Positions 37,701 to 44,802 of a stretch of DNA of 64,000 bases are shown in pieces (the first letter of the stretch is position 1; each line of letters begins with the position of its first letter). The notes below the pieces were generated by a model that ran no database searches, was not told the origin of the DNA, and saw only the letters and a list, made by a program, of their open reading frames with translations. The stretch lies in the IMG/VR virus record IMGVR_UViG_3300047281_000098, positions 41,265 through 105,264 of that record. One strand, 5' to 3'. Source of the stretch: a virus. Made by a program: the position numbers and the translations under genes.

Positions 37701-38329
37701 GTATCACTAACGATTTATCAGGTAATTTAGTTGCAGTTCCAGCTTCACACATGATGCTAAGAACATTCATCCGTAGTGATAATGTTTCTTATCCTTGGTT
37801 AGCAGCAGCAGGTACTCGTCGTGGTACTATTGATAATGCGACTAACATTGGTTATCTAGATGGTCAAACAGGTGAATTCCAGACAATTAAAACTCGTATA
37901 GGTATTCGTGACGTTCTATATACTAACTTCATTAACCCAATGGTGTTCTTCACTGGAGTTGGACTATTGAATTACGGTAATAAAACAAGCTTTAATTCAT
38001 CAAGCGCATTAGACAGAGTTAACGTTGCTCGTTTAGTAGCTTACATACGTAGACAACTAACATTAGCTGCTCGTCCATTCGTGTTCGAACCAAATGATGC
38101 GTTGACTCGTCAACAAATCGCTGGTGTTGTTCAAACATTGATGGTAGACTTGGTTGCTAAACGTGGTCTATATGATTATCTAGTAGTATGTGATGATTCA
38201 AATAATACTCCTGCTAGAATTGATCGCAATGAGCTTTGGATTGACGTTGCTATTGAGCCCGTCAAGGCAGCTGAATTCATCTACATCCCTGTTCGTATAT
38301 TGAACACAGGTGAATTGTCAGGCAAATAA
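34781..38329 (+). CDS. 18: tail sheath protein gp18
   Basis: 1182 residues, much larger than T4 gp18 (659). The N-terminus SPGVEVTITDQSQYLPAPGGSVPLVILATAQNKAD is the sheath signature. A long central insertion (about residues 150-780) is Ser/Thr/Gly-rich and beta-like, with fragments such as GGTAWKKDVP and GSVWIKVGQSG. The C-terminal 350 residues (YNVKQYKANYF, GYILGDTPMRLPDDA, YPWLAAAGTRRGTIDNATNIGYLD, PFVFEPNDALTRQQI) form the conserved contractile domain. The insertion probably decorates the sheath surface. Downstream terminator precedes the tube gene. Confidence 0.93.
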   Translation: MALTSPGVEVTITDQSQYLPAPGGSVPLVILATAQNKADASGTGVAAATTAANAGKLYQITSQRDLVNLYGSPFFYSTTNGTPIQGYELNEYGLLAAYSTLGVTNRCYVLRADIDLASLVGQTGRPVGFPENNTYWLDTTSSTWGIYVFNQTTGKFSLQTPIVITNPDDLTGGVPNSTIGNIGNYAVNALETAYSFESDASNREFFYKSSFNVWVPLGGTAWKKDVPTVSGTTSNPVLSPGTFTINLNGIYITTITVPVFPNNNVYGVAAAINNLNWFQLTASVRNNKLCIFSSQNSNLSGAMTLSQTGTVLDELGIVAKTYYQAGVEFGTAAQMPLWTSSQAQPHPTGSVWIKVGQSGNGLAPVVANFNAVTNIWQNKNVSLATSDAQVNSNLDATGGKLIPAGSIYAQYDPSYVTAPLYLWERIATGPTVVTGSVSNPVLNSGPYVMTVQTSVPGSPTLSSVYSVTVPDNTDASGFVTAWTATNILYTTASVTTDGAIQITHTDGGSINLSDLVAGVSNGLLSAVGFNINSTAGCKYGPTVSINFSDVPQLSTTGVGTNGLFNIISEYSAYVVSFGGVGSTGGSGYAVGDNITISGAVLGGTTPTNDLVIKVTSVSITNAITSVMYVSGSTPNNYATELSNWRSFTYTANEGSPVAAPVNDTNWFFSVVDQVDIMVQKGGVWIGYGQTSYDSSGFPAATGVNATDPNGPIIAATAPTTQSDGTALVYGDLWMSTSDLELYPLLSRWEAIDSLTNGWVLLDNSDQVSSSGVVFADARWATSGTVSPTDDPIATIPTLLQSNYLDLDAPTATLYPQGMLLFNTRRSGYNVKQYKANYFNSTDFAGDTLPVQKAAWVTISGNQANGSPYMGRKAQRAVVVQAMNAVVATNMAIRDEDNAFNLMAAPNYPELQPNMVVLNNDRGDTGYILGDTPMRLPDDATAIQAWATNAAGATSTGEDGCVTRDTYLGLFYPSGITNDLSGNLVAVPASHMMLRTFIRSDNVSYPWLAAAGTRRGTIDNATNIGYLDGQTGEFQTIKTRIGIRDVLYTNFINPMVFFTGVGLLNYGNKTSFNSSSALDRVNVARLVAYIRRQLTLAARPFVFEPNDALTRQQIAGVVQTLMVDLVAKRGLYDYLVVCDDSNNTPARIDRNELWIDVAIEPVKAAEFIYIPVRILNTGELSGK

Positions 38330-38336
38330 TAAAATA

Positions 38337-38363
38337 AGACTCCCTTAACTGGGAGTCTATTTT
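38337..38363 (+). terminator. intrinsic terminator between sheath and tube genes
   Basis: AGACTCCC, 6-base loop, GGGAGTCT and ATTTT. Confidence 0.85.
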
Positions 38364-38366
38364 AAT

Positions 38367-38374
38367 GATAAATA
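38367..38374 (+). promoter_or_regulatory. late promoter box of the tube gene
   Basis: GATAAATA directly after the terminator, 21 bases before ATG 38396, with AGGAG in the leader. Confidence 0.8.
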
Positions 38375-38395
38375 ATACTAACAGGAGAATTTTAT

Positions 38396-39022
38396 ATGGC
38401 AACAGCCTCACAATCATTATTTAATATGACCGTCGCAGCAGATAATGCTGGTGGCAATCAAGGTCTATTAATGCCAAAACTACAGTTCAGATTCAGAGTT
38501 AACTTCTTGAATTTTGGAGTGGGTTCGGCACTAGAACTTACTAAACAAGTTATCGACTGCTCACGTCCTAATCTTTCATTCGCTGAAATCACATTACCAG
38601 TTTATAACTCAACAATGTATTTGGCAGGTAAGCATACATGGGCTCCGATGTCAGTTAACATCAGAGATGACGCGGCAGGTGGCGTTTCTAAATCAGTTGG
38701 TGCTCAACTACAGAAGCAATTAGACTTTGTTGAACAAGCAAGCGCAGCATCAGGCCAAGATTACAAATTTCAAACTAACATTGAAATTTTAGACGGTGGT
38801 AACGGTACATTAGTTCCTACTGTATTAGAAACTTGGGAATTATACGGATGCTTCTTAGTATCTGCTAATTACAATACATTGAACTACGGTACATCTGATG
38901 TAGTAACTATTGGTCTATCAATTCGTTATGATAACGCAATTCAGTCCCCATTAGGTGGCGGAGTTGGTACATCAGTTGGTCGTGCTCTAGGTGGCGCATC
39001 AGTTACTGGTATCGGTCAATAA
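38396..39022 (+). CDS. 19: tail tube protein gp19
   Basis: 208 residues. Conserved tube fold: FRFRVNFLNFG, DCSRPNLSFAEITLPVYNSTMYLAGKHTWAPMSVNIRDDA, and the C-terminal LETWELYGCFLVSANYNTLNYGTSDVVTIGLSIRYDNA. Stacks in hexamers to form the inner tube. Slightly longer than T4 gp19 (163). Own terminator-promoter unit, as expected for a product needed in high amount. Confidence 0.92.
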   Translation: MATASQSLFNMTVAADNAGGNQGLLMPKLQFRFRVNFLNFGVGSALELTKQVIDCSRPNLSFAEITLPVYNSTMYLAGKHTWAPMSVNIRDDAAGGVSKSVGAQLQKQLDFVEQASAASGQDYKFQTNIEILDGGNGTLVPTVLETWELYGCFLVSANYNTLNYGTSDVVTIGLSIRYDNAIQSPLGGGVGTSVGRALGGASVTGIGQ

Positions 39023-39030
39023 CATAGTAC

Positions 39031-40185
39031 ATGGCTGGATTTTTTCAAAATCTGCTAACTGACACTGCCGGATCATTATTCGGCAGTGATTACCTGCGTG
39101 ACTTTCAACACGCCGCAAAAACATTTAGACCTAATTCTTTTCAGAATGCGCCTAAATTCAAGTTTCTATTCCATGTCTATTTTGACATAAATCCTCAGGC
39201 AATGGCATCAGTCGGTATGACTTCAAGTCCTAATTTAGGATTAGATGTAAAGACAATAAAACTTCCTAGTTATACTTTTGCCACTCATGAGCTTAATCAA
39301 TACAATCGTAAGCGTATTGTACAAACAAAAATAAAATACGATCCAGTTGATATAGCATTTCATGATGATCAAGGTAATGCCATACGTAATATGTGGTATG
39401 CTTATTATACGTATTACTATAAAGATGCTACTAAAGTAAACACAGGCGGTCCTGGCTCAAGTCAAATAGCCCCGGATGCGTCTTATGTTAATAGAAATAT
39501 ATACGACCCATCGATAACAGGTAATGATAACTGGGGTTTTTCAGGCGAGCCTGCTCAGTCAGCAACTGCTCAAGTTAAAGCTCCGTTCTTTAATAATATA
39601 ACTGTGTTTAGTATAAATCAGCATAAATTTGCTGCTTATACATTAATAAATCCTATTATAACACGATTTGGTCATGATACTCATAGTTATGCTGAAGGTT
39701 CCGGTACGATGGAGAATACAATGACTCTTGACTATGAAACTGTAAAATACTATGAAGGTGCGATAGATGGTACTAAGCCTGGTAATAAAGTAACAGGTTT
39801 TGGTGACAATGCCTCATATGACTTAACTGCTAGTCCAATTACTAAGCCAGGTTCACAGGCATCTATATTAGGTCAAGGCGGATTAGTTGACGCAGTTGGC
39901 GGATTTATAAATGACTTAACTCCTGATGCCAATGGTGAGATTAGCGGCGGAGCATTATTTAATGCTGCTATAAATGCCGGTACAGCATATAATACATTTA
40001 AAAATGTAGATTTGAAACAAATAGCCAAGACTGAAGTTCTAGCTGGTATCACTAATCAAGTTCAACAAACACCAAATAGAAGCGTATCGTTCTCTTTCCC
40101 TACTTTTGCTGGCTCGCCTAGTACAACAGGAACTGCTGGTTCACCGTCAGCGACCCCTCAAAAAACACCCGGTACAAACGGATAA
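39031..40185 (+). CDS. tube-like baseplate/tail protein (gp48/gp54-type candidate)
   Basis: 384 residues, eight bases after gene 19. Its N-terminal part reads as a second tube-fold domain (PKFKFLFHVYFDINPQAMASVG, LDVKTIKLPSYTFATHELNQYNRKRIVQTKIKYDPVDIAF, FGHDTHSYAEGSGTMENTMTLDYETVKYYEGAID), which mirrors gp19. C-terminal 140 residues are Gly/Ala/Pro-rich. Proteins of this build in T4 are the tube-initiating baseplate proteins gp48 and gp54; the choice between them cannot be made by eye. Confidence 0.6.
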   Translation: MAGFFQNLLTDTAGSLFGSDYLRDFQHAAKTFRPNSFQNAPKFKFLFHVYFDINPQAMASVGMTSSPNLGLDVKTIKLPSYTFATHELNQYNRKRIVQTKIKYDPVDIAFHDDQGNAIRNMWYAYYTYYYKDATKVNTGGPGSSQIAPDASYVNRNIYDPSITGNDNWGFSGEPAQSATAQVKAPFFNNITVFSINQHKFAAYTLINPIITRFGHDTHSYAEGSGTMENTMTLDYETVKYYEGAIDGTKPGNKVTGFGDNASYDLTASPITKPGSQASILGQGGLVDAVGGFINDLTPDANGEISGGALFNAAINAGTAYNTFKNVDLKQIAKTEVLAGITNQVQQTPNRSVSFSFPTFAGSPSTTGTAGSPSATPQKTPGTNG

Positions 40186-40210
40186 AGTAATGCTCACTGT
40201 GATACTATTG

Positions 40211-40218
40211 TATAAATA
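40211..40218 (+). promoter_or_regulatory. late promoter box, perfect consensus
   Basis: TATAAATA, 19 bases before ATG 40238, with a G-rich binding site (AGGGG). Confidence 0.85.
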
Positions 40219-40237
40219 GTAGATAGGGGTACATTAA

Positions 40238-40597
40238 ATGGCACGCATAATAGATTCACGCACATCACTTGATAAAACAGTCAGAATATTTGATTCTTTC
40301 TACGCATTTGATTTGGTTGTCAACGGAGATTCGTATGACATTGTATATGGTTATTTCAAATCTGTAAGTAGCAGCATAAATGTAGCAGCTAATTTTACTG
40401 CTGTTCTATTTAGAATTTCACAAGAGACCAAGATACCGGTACTAGATTTATTAGGTTATATCAAGGGTACAACGAAGTTGGAAATGAATCAAGTAATATG
40501 TTACTATCTTAACAGTTTCAAATCTAAAACTTCTCTATACGGAGTAAGCGTTGTACCACAAGCCAATCAGCCCGTAGCAAGAAACATAGTTCAATAA
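40238..40597 (+). CDS. conserved late protein, unknown function
   Basis: 119 residues. MARIIDSRTSLDKTVRIFDSFYAFDLVVNGDSYDIVYGYF and a C-terminal KTSLYGVSVVPQANQPVARNIV. I recall near-identical organisation (R-T-x-L-x-x-T-V-R-I-F-D-S-F-Y) in cyanophage-type T4-like phages, where it is listed as a structural protein. Sits between the tube genes and gene 4. Confidence 0.75.
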   Translation: MARIIDSRTSLDKTVRIFDSFYAFDLVVNGDSYDIVYGYFKSVSSSINVAANFTAVLFRISQETKIPVLDLLGYIKGTTKLEMNQVICYYLNSFKSKTSLYGVSVVPQANQPVARNIVQ

Positions 40598-40598
40598 T

Positions 40599-41033
40599 AT
40601 GGCACGGTTTGCTACAGGGATTTTCACTCCAAAGAATCCAGCAAAATATGTAGGTAAGCATTTGCCACGCTATCGTAGTTCATGGGAATTAGTCTTTATG
40701 ACTTTTCTAGATCAGAATTCTAATATCATGCAATGGGCAAGCGAATCAATCGCAATTCAATATCGCCATCCTCTTACTGGTAAGATTGCGAACTATATCC
40801 CTGATTTTCTAGTACTATATCAAAACAAAAGCGGCAGACAACTAGCTGAAATTGTTGAAGTAAAACCTAAATCACAAACTGCTATAACTGAAGCAAAATC
40901 TAAGCATGATAAACTTCATGTGGTGGTGAATACTGCTAAGTGGCGGGCAGCCGCAGCATATTGTAAGCAACATGGGATGACTTTCCGAATAGTAACTGAG
41001 ATGGATATTTTTCACCAGCCTAAAGGTAAGTAA
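40599..41033 (+). CDS. 4: head completion nuclease gp4
   Basis: 144 residues. TnsA-like endonuclease fold: YRSSWELVFMTFLDQNSNIMQWASE at the N-terminus, catalytic Asp in NYIPDFLV and the E-x-K motif in IVEVKPKSQ, then VNTAKWRAAAAYCKQHGMTFRIVTE. Length equals T4 gp4 (150). Acts at the end of packaging before the tail joins. One base after the preceding gene. Confidence 0.88.
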   Translation: MARFATGIFTPKNPAKYVGKHLPRYRSSWELVFMTFLDQNSNIMQWASESIAIQYRHPLTGKIANYIPDFLVLYQNKSGRQLAEIVEVKPKSQTAITEAKSKHDKLHVVVNTAKWRAAAAYCKQHGMTFRIVTEMDIFHQPKGK

Positions 41034-41036
41034 ATA
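41029..41036 (+). promoter_or_regulatory. possible late box, leaderless class
   Basis: AGTAAATA then CAGT and ATG 41041: a weaker box with the four-base spacing of the leaderless class. Confidence 0.4.
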
Positions 41037-41040
41037 CAGT

Positions 41041-41523
41041 ATGACAAAAAAATTATCCGAACTGTTTGACTTATCACCTGATATCATGGAAAGTCTATCA
41101 ATGCCTATTCCCGACGATGCTGAGATAATCACAACTGGTGCACTGACTAATCTGGAAAAGATTGAAAATGCTCTACCTCAAGTTAGAGGACTGGAATCAA
41201 GTGACATAGAACTTGACGAAATAGCAAAAATGGCTATTGACAGTTACAAAGACTTGTCTGAGTTAGGTATGCAGGTTGATAGCAGATTCTCCAGTGAGAT
41301 ATTTGGCGTTGCTGCTACTATGTTAGGCCATGCGCTTACTGCTAAGACAGCTAAACTAACTAAAAAGATTAAAATGATTGAGCTACAGTTGAAGAAAGCT
41401 GCGCTGGATCAAAAAGCAAGTTCTAATGTTGAAGAATTAGAAGCTACTCCTCTAGGTGATGTAAAAAGTTTAGACAGAAATGAATTACTCAAGATGTTAG
41501 CTGTCAAATCATCTGCCGAATGA
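41041..41523 (+). CDS. 16: small terminase subunit gp16
   Basis: 160 residues. Central antiparallel coiled-coil (EIAKMAIDSYKDLSELGMQVDSRFSSEIFGVAATMLGHALTAKTAKLTKKIKMIELQLKKAAL) flanked by acidic ends, matching T4 gp16 (164 residues) in size and build. The oligomer recognises phage DNA and regulates the large terminase. The large subunit (17) is not in this window. Confidence 0.8.
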   Translation: MTKKLSELFDLSPDIMESLSMPIPDDAEIITTGALTNLEKIENALPQVRGLESSDIELDEIAKMAIDSYKDLSELGMQVDSRFSSEIFGVAATMLGHALTAKTAKLTKKIKMIELQLKKAALDQKASSNVEELEATPLGDVKSLDRNELLKMLAVKSSAE

Positions 41524-41529
41524 TAAATA
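41522..41529 (+). promoter_or_regulatory. late promoter box
   Basis: GATAAATA overlapping the gene 16 stop, 19 bases before ATG 41549, with GAGGA in the leader. Confidence 0.8.
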
Positions 41530-41548
41530 AGATAATGAGGAATATTCA

Positions 41549-42166
41549 ATGAAAAGTTTAAAACATTTTATCACCGAATCGGTGAGAAGTTACAAATACA
41601 CCATCAAGATTGCCGGTGATGTGGATAAGAACTTTATTGAGATGTTTAAGTACAATCTCAATAAGTTTGACCCAATTAAAGTCGGTGATCCTGTCAACAC
41701 ACCTATTCAAAAAAGCCCGTACGGTTTTCCTGAATTGAAGAATGAGCAAATAACTATCATTAAGGCGGAGTTTAGATACCCTGCTACTGAGCCAATGATA
41801 CAGCAAATCGCACAGTTACTTGGTTATAATATCAATATGGTTCGTGTTGTTACCACTGATTTTGATGATAGCATCAATAGCGAAGCTGAAGGATATTCTA
41901 ATCAAGTTGAACACACTCCGTTGCTAAATCATCCTGAATTGGAAGATAATGGTAAAGATGCTGCTAAAGCATATGGTGATTCATACTTAGACAGTATTAA
42001 GAAACAGTCAGAGGGTTCAAAAATTGATATCCCTTATGAAGGTAAAAAAACTCCGGATTCGTTTGATCCATTCAAACAGCCAATTCAAGACAAACTTGGT
42101 GCTCTTAGCCCAATGAGTAAAATGACACGAGCTCCAAAACCACAAACAGGCGCATCGGCTAAATAA
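41549..42166 (+). CDS. late protein with capsid-targeting-like N-terminus
   Basis: 205 residues. Begins MKSLKHFITESVRS, close to the T4 capsid-targeting pattern. The body has a ferredoxin-like sequence (YKYTIKIAGDVDKNFIEMFKYNLNKFDPIKVG ... EQITIIKAEFRYPATEPMIQQIAQLLGYNINMVRVVTTDFDDS) and a disordered acidic-to-basic tail. Probable internal head protein. Leads the unit with the 841-residue gene. Confidence 0.65.
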   Translation: MKSLKHFITESVRSYKYTIKIAGDVDKNFIEMFKYNLNKFDPIKVGDPVNTPIQKSPYGFPELKNEQITIIKAEFRYPATEPMIQQIAQLLGYNINMVRVVTTDFDDSINSEAEGYSNQVEHTPLLNHPELEDNGKDAAKAYGDSYLDSIKKQSEGSKIDIPYEGKKTPDSFDPFKQPIQDKLGALSPMSKMTRAPKPQTGASAK

Positions 42167-42181
42167 TAAAAGGAATATGAT

Positions 42182-44707
42182 ATGAATATGAATATGTTAG
42201 ATTTAATGAACAAGCTTACACAGCTTCAAGCCGCTGACCTTACTGAAGCTAAGGCAGAAACTACTCACAAAGGTGGCACTAAGACTACTGATGACAAGGG
42301 TACTACTCATAAAGGCCGTTACGGCAACGAGTATCAAGGTGATAGTGATGATGAAGAGCGTGATTCAGTTACTGGTAAGAAGAAAAAAGCTCCTAAAGTA
42401 ATGCCATCTGATGGTGAAAAACGTGGGCGCGGCCGTCCTGCTAAAGCTGGTTCAGAAGGTGATGGCAAGAAATATGCTAATGCTGCTGCTCTACAAAGCT
42501 TTATCGTTGGTAACAAGCCAAGTAAAGCTGTTGAAAAACTTCCAAAGACAAAGAGCAACAAGACTCTTAAAGACTGGATCGAAAATCTAGATAACGCAAT
42601 TAATGAAGGTGAAGAAGTAACAATTGCTCCGGCAACTGCTACTAATACACAAGTTATCAAACAAGGTCAGAACACATTGGGAACTGTTAGTAACCCTCAG
42701 TTAGCACAACAAATCAAGCAAAGCATTGGCAAGGGCGAAATGACTCTAGCTGGTAATACACTTGGTGAAGATGCTCAAGGAAAAACAGCACGCATTTTCT
42801 TCAACAAAGACTTAGGTGAATATACAGTTCGTTTCTATCAAAACGGTAAGCACATGGCTGACGCTGATTACTTCACTGATGATAAAGAAGATGCTCGTTC
42901 TACTGCTAAGGCATCCTGTGAAGAGCAAGGTGAAGAAGAAGTTACAGAGCGTTCAACTAGTATGTACAATGAAGCTAAGAAAGCCAAGCCAGACTTTCTA
43001 GATGTTGATAAAGACAAGAACAAAAAAGAACCATTCAAAAAAGCTGTTAAAGATAAAGCAGCTAAAACAGTTGAAGAAGCTAAGAAAGCCAAGCCAGATT
43101 TTCTCGATGTAGACAAAGACGGTGACAAGAAAGAGCCATTCAATAAAGCTGTTAAAGACAAAGAAGCTAAAACAGTTGAAGAAGCCAAGAAGCCAAGCGC
43201 AGGTATGACTGCTAAGGAAAAATCAGCAGTAGTTACTAAAGCTAAAGCAGGTAAAGATATCGGTAAGCCGGGTAAGGGCTTTGAGAAAGTTGCTGCTAAA
43301 GCTGCTAAAGAATACGGTTCAAAAGAAAAGGGCCAAAAAGTAGCCGCCGCAGCAATGTGGAAAGGCCAAGCTAAGAAAGTTTCAGAAAGCAAAATGTCTA
43401 ATCTAGATGCTGATCTTAAAGATAAAAACTTCTCTGATGCTGACTTTAAAAAGCAATATGGTAAGACCAAGGCTGAAATGAGAGCATCTATGAAAGACAA
43501 GCCTGATGCTAAAAAGAAAGTTGCTGAAAGCGTATTGAATGATTCTACTGGTGCTACTTTAGATCATATCTGTAAAACATTCAGCCGTGAAGTAGCCGAC
43601 TTTAAACAAACTGGTGATATGGATGAAGATTTATTCCAAGCTCTATATGACTATTATTTTGATGACATGCCATATGGTGTTAAAAAAGCAAGAAGCGGTG
43701 ATCCATATGAATGGGTATCTGATCGTTTCCAAGAAGACATGCCATTAGAAGAAGGTACAAGAGAAGATTTCACTACTCACGGTATGGATAGTCAGCCATC
43801 AAAAGTAATGCCAATGCCAGCTAAGCCCGCTCAAACTCCATGGAGCAGAGATCCTATTGCTGCGTTAACTGATCGTGCGTATGACAAGTTTGCCAGCAAA
43901 CCAAAGACCCCTCAGTTTGAAAGCTGGAACACTCAGTTAGATTCATTGTTAAATGAAGACATCACTGAAGGCATGACTGTATCTATTAGCAAAGGTCAAC
44001 AAGGATCTCCTGATTCAGTAAGTATCAATGCTCAAGACGCAGAAGCTGACCAATTACTTGCTCTAGTTAAAAGCGCAGGATTAGGTTTATTTGGTGGTGA
44101 TGAAGCACAAACTCCAGGCGGAATGAATATGTCATCGGCTACTGGTGGAGAAGCAGGCGCTGTTGATGTTGAAGTAGTTGATGATCATGATGATATGTTA
44201 TCTCTTATTCGCAAAATGACAGGTCAAGCTCCTGCTCAACAAGCATCAAGTGAAGATTATGCTGATGAAGAAGGTACTGAAGAGCACGCTGAAGAAGTAT
44301 GCGGTGACTGTGGTCATAGTGAATGCGAATGCGAAACTGAAGAAGTTGTTGACGAAACAGAAACAGACGATCAGCGCGAATTTGAAGTTTCTGAAGACGA
44401 CAATGTAGCACAAGCAGGCGCTCAAGAAGCTGGTGAAGATTCAGCATTAGCTTCAGCAGCCGGTCAAGCTCAGAGCGCAGAAGAAGACGAGCCTGAAGAA
44501 GAGGAAGCAGAACTTGAAGAATCATTTGCTAATAGTGAAGATGACAAGTTTCAAACTGATATCGACTTTATGACTAATGTTATCACTGGTGGACTGAATA
44601 GACAGAAACGTAATCAATCAGTTGGTAATCCAATAACGATTGCTTCTACTCCAATGAAAGAATCCGCAGATTTGCTTTCAGACTTTAGAAAACTAAGCGG
44701 TCTGTAA
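42182..44707 (+). CDS. large charged virion/internal protein with EF-hand-like duplications
   Basis: 841 residues, highly charged and low complexity. A KRGRGRPAK AT-hook-like motif lies near residue 80. Two tandem 35-residue units (KKAKPDFLDVDKD..., about residues 264-332) each contain a D-x-D-x-(D/N/G) loop that resembles a calcium-binding EF-hand loop. A long acidic region with a C-x-x-C...C-x-C cluster (CGDCGHSECEC) is near residue 710, and the C-terminus is SADLLSDFRKLSGL-like. I recall K-P-D-F-L-D-x-D-x-D-G-D-K-K-E in many aquatic phage head proteins. Likely a head core or DNA-binding internal protein. Confidence 0.65.
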   Translation: MNMNMLDLMNKLTQLQAADLTEAKAETTHKGGTKTTDDKGTTHKGRYGNEYQGDSDDEERDSVTGKKKKAPKVMPSDGEKRGRGRPAKAGSEGDGKKYANAAALQSFIVGNKPSKAVEKLPKTKSNKTLKDWIENLDNAINEGEEVTIAPATATNTQVIKQGQNTLGTVSNPQLAQQIKQSIGKGEMTLAGNTLGEDAQGKTARIFFNKDLGEYTVRFYQNGKHMADADYFTDDKEDARSTAKASCEEQGEEEVTERSTSMYNEAKKAKPDFLDVDKDKNKKEPFKKAVKDKAAKTVEEAKKAKPDFLDVDKDGDKKEPFNKAVKDKEAKTVEEAKKPSAGMTAKEKSAVVTKAKAGKDIGKPGKGFEKVAAKAAKEYGSKEKGQKVAAAAMWKGQAKKVSESKMSNLDADLKDKNFSDADFKKQYGKTKAEMRASMKDKPDAKKKVAESVLNDSTGATLDHICKTFSREVADFKQTGDMDEDLFQALYDYYFDDMPYGVKKARSGDPYEWVSDRFQEDMPLEEGTREDFTTHGMDSQPSKVMPMPAKPAQTPWSRDPIAALTDRAYDKFASKPKTPQFESWNTQLDSLLNEDITEGMTVSISKGQQGSPDSVSINAQDAEADQLLALVKSAGLGLFGGDEAQTPGGMNMSSATGGEAGAVDVEVVDDHDDMLSLIRKMTGQAPAQQASSEDYADEEGTEEHAEEVCGDCGHSECECETEEVVDETETDDQREFEVSEDDNVAQAGAQEAGEDSALASAAGQAQSAEEDEPEEEEAELEESFANSEDDKFQTDIDFMTNVITGGLNRQKRNQSVGNPITIASTPMKESADLLSDFRKLSGL

Positions 44708-44722
44708 GATCATTTAACACAT

Positions 44723-44751
44723 AAAATACTCGGGCAACCGGGTATTTTTTT
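44723..44751 (+). terminator. intrinsic terminator
   Basis: ATACTCGG, GCAA tetraloop, CCGGGTAT (one wobble pair) and seven T. Confidence 0.9.
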
Positions 44752-44773
44752 GGCTATCACTTTATACACAAAC

Positions 44774-44781
44774 GATAAATA
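44774..44781 (+). promoter_or_regulatory. late promoter box of the giant fibre gene
   Basis: GATAAATA followed by CTTGAT, 21 bases before ATG 44803. The CTTGAT sequence also follows the boxes at 14700 and 63915. Confidence 0.8.
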
Positions 44782-44802
44782 CTTGATAAGAAAGTAAAAC
44801 CC

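Noticed and set aside
42868-43500. Minus-strand open frame of 210 codons
   Set aside because: Antisense shadow of the Lys/Ala/Glu-rich 42182 gene; no ribosome binding site or promoter.
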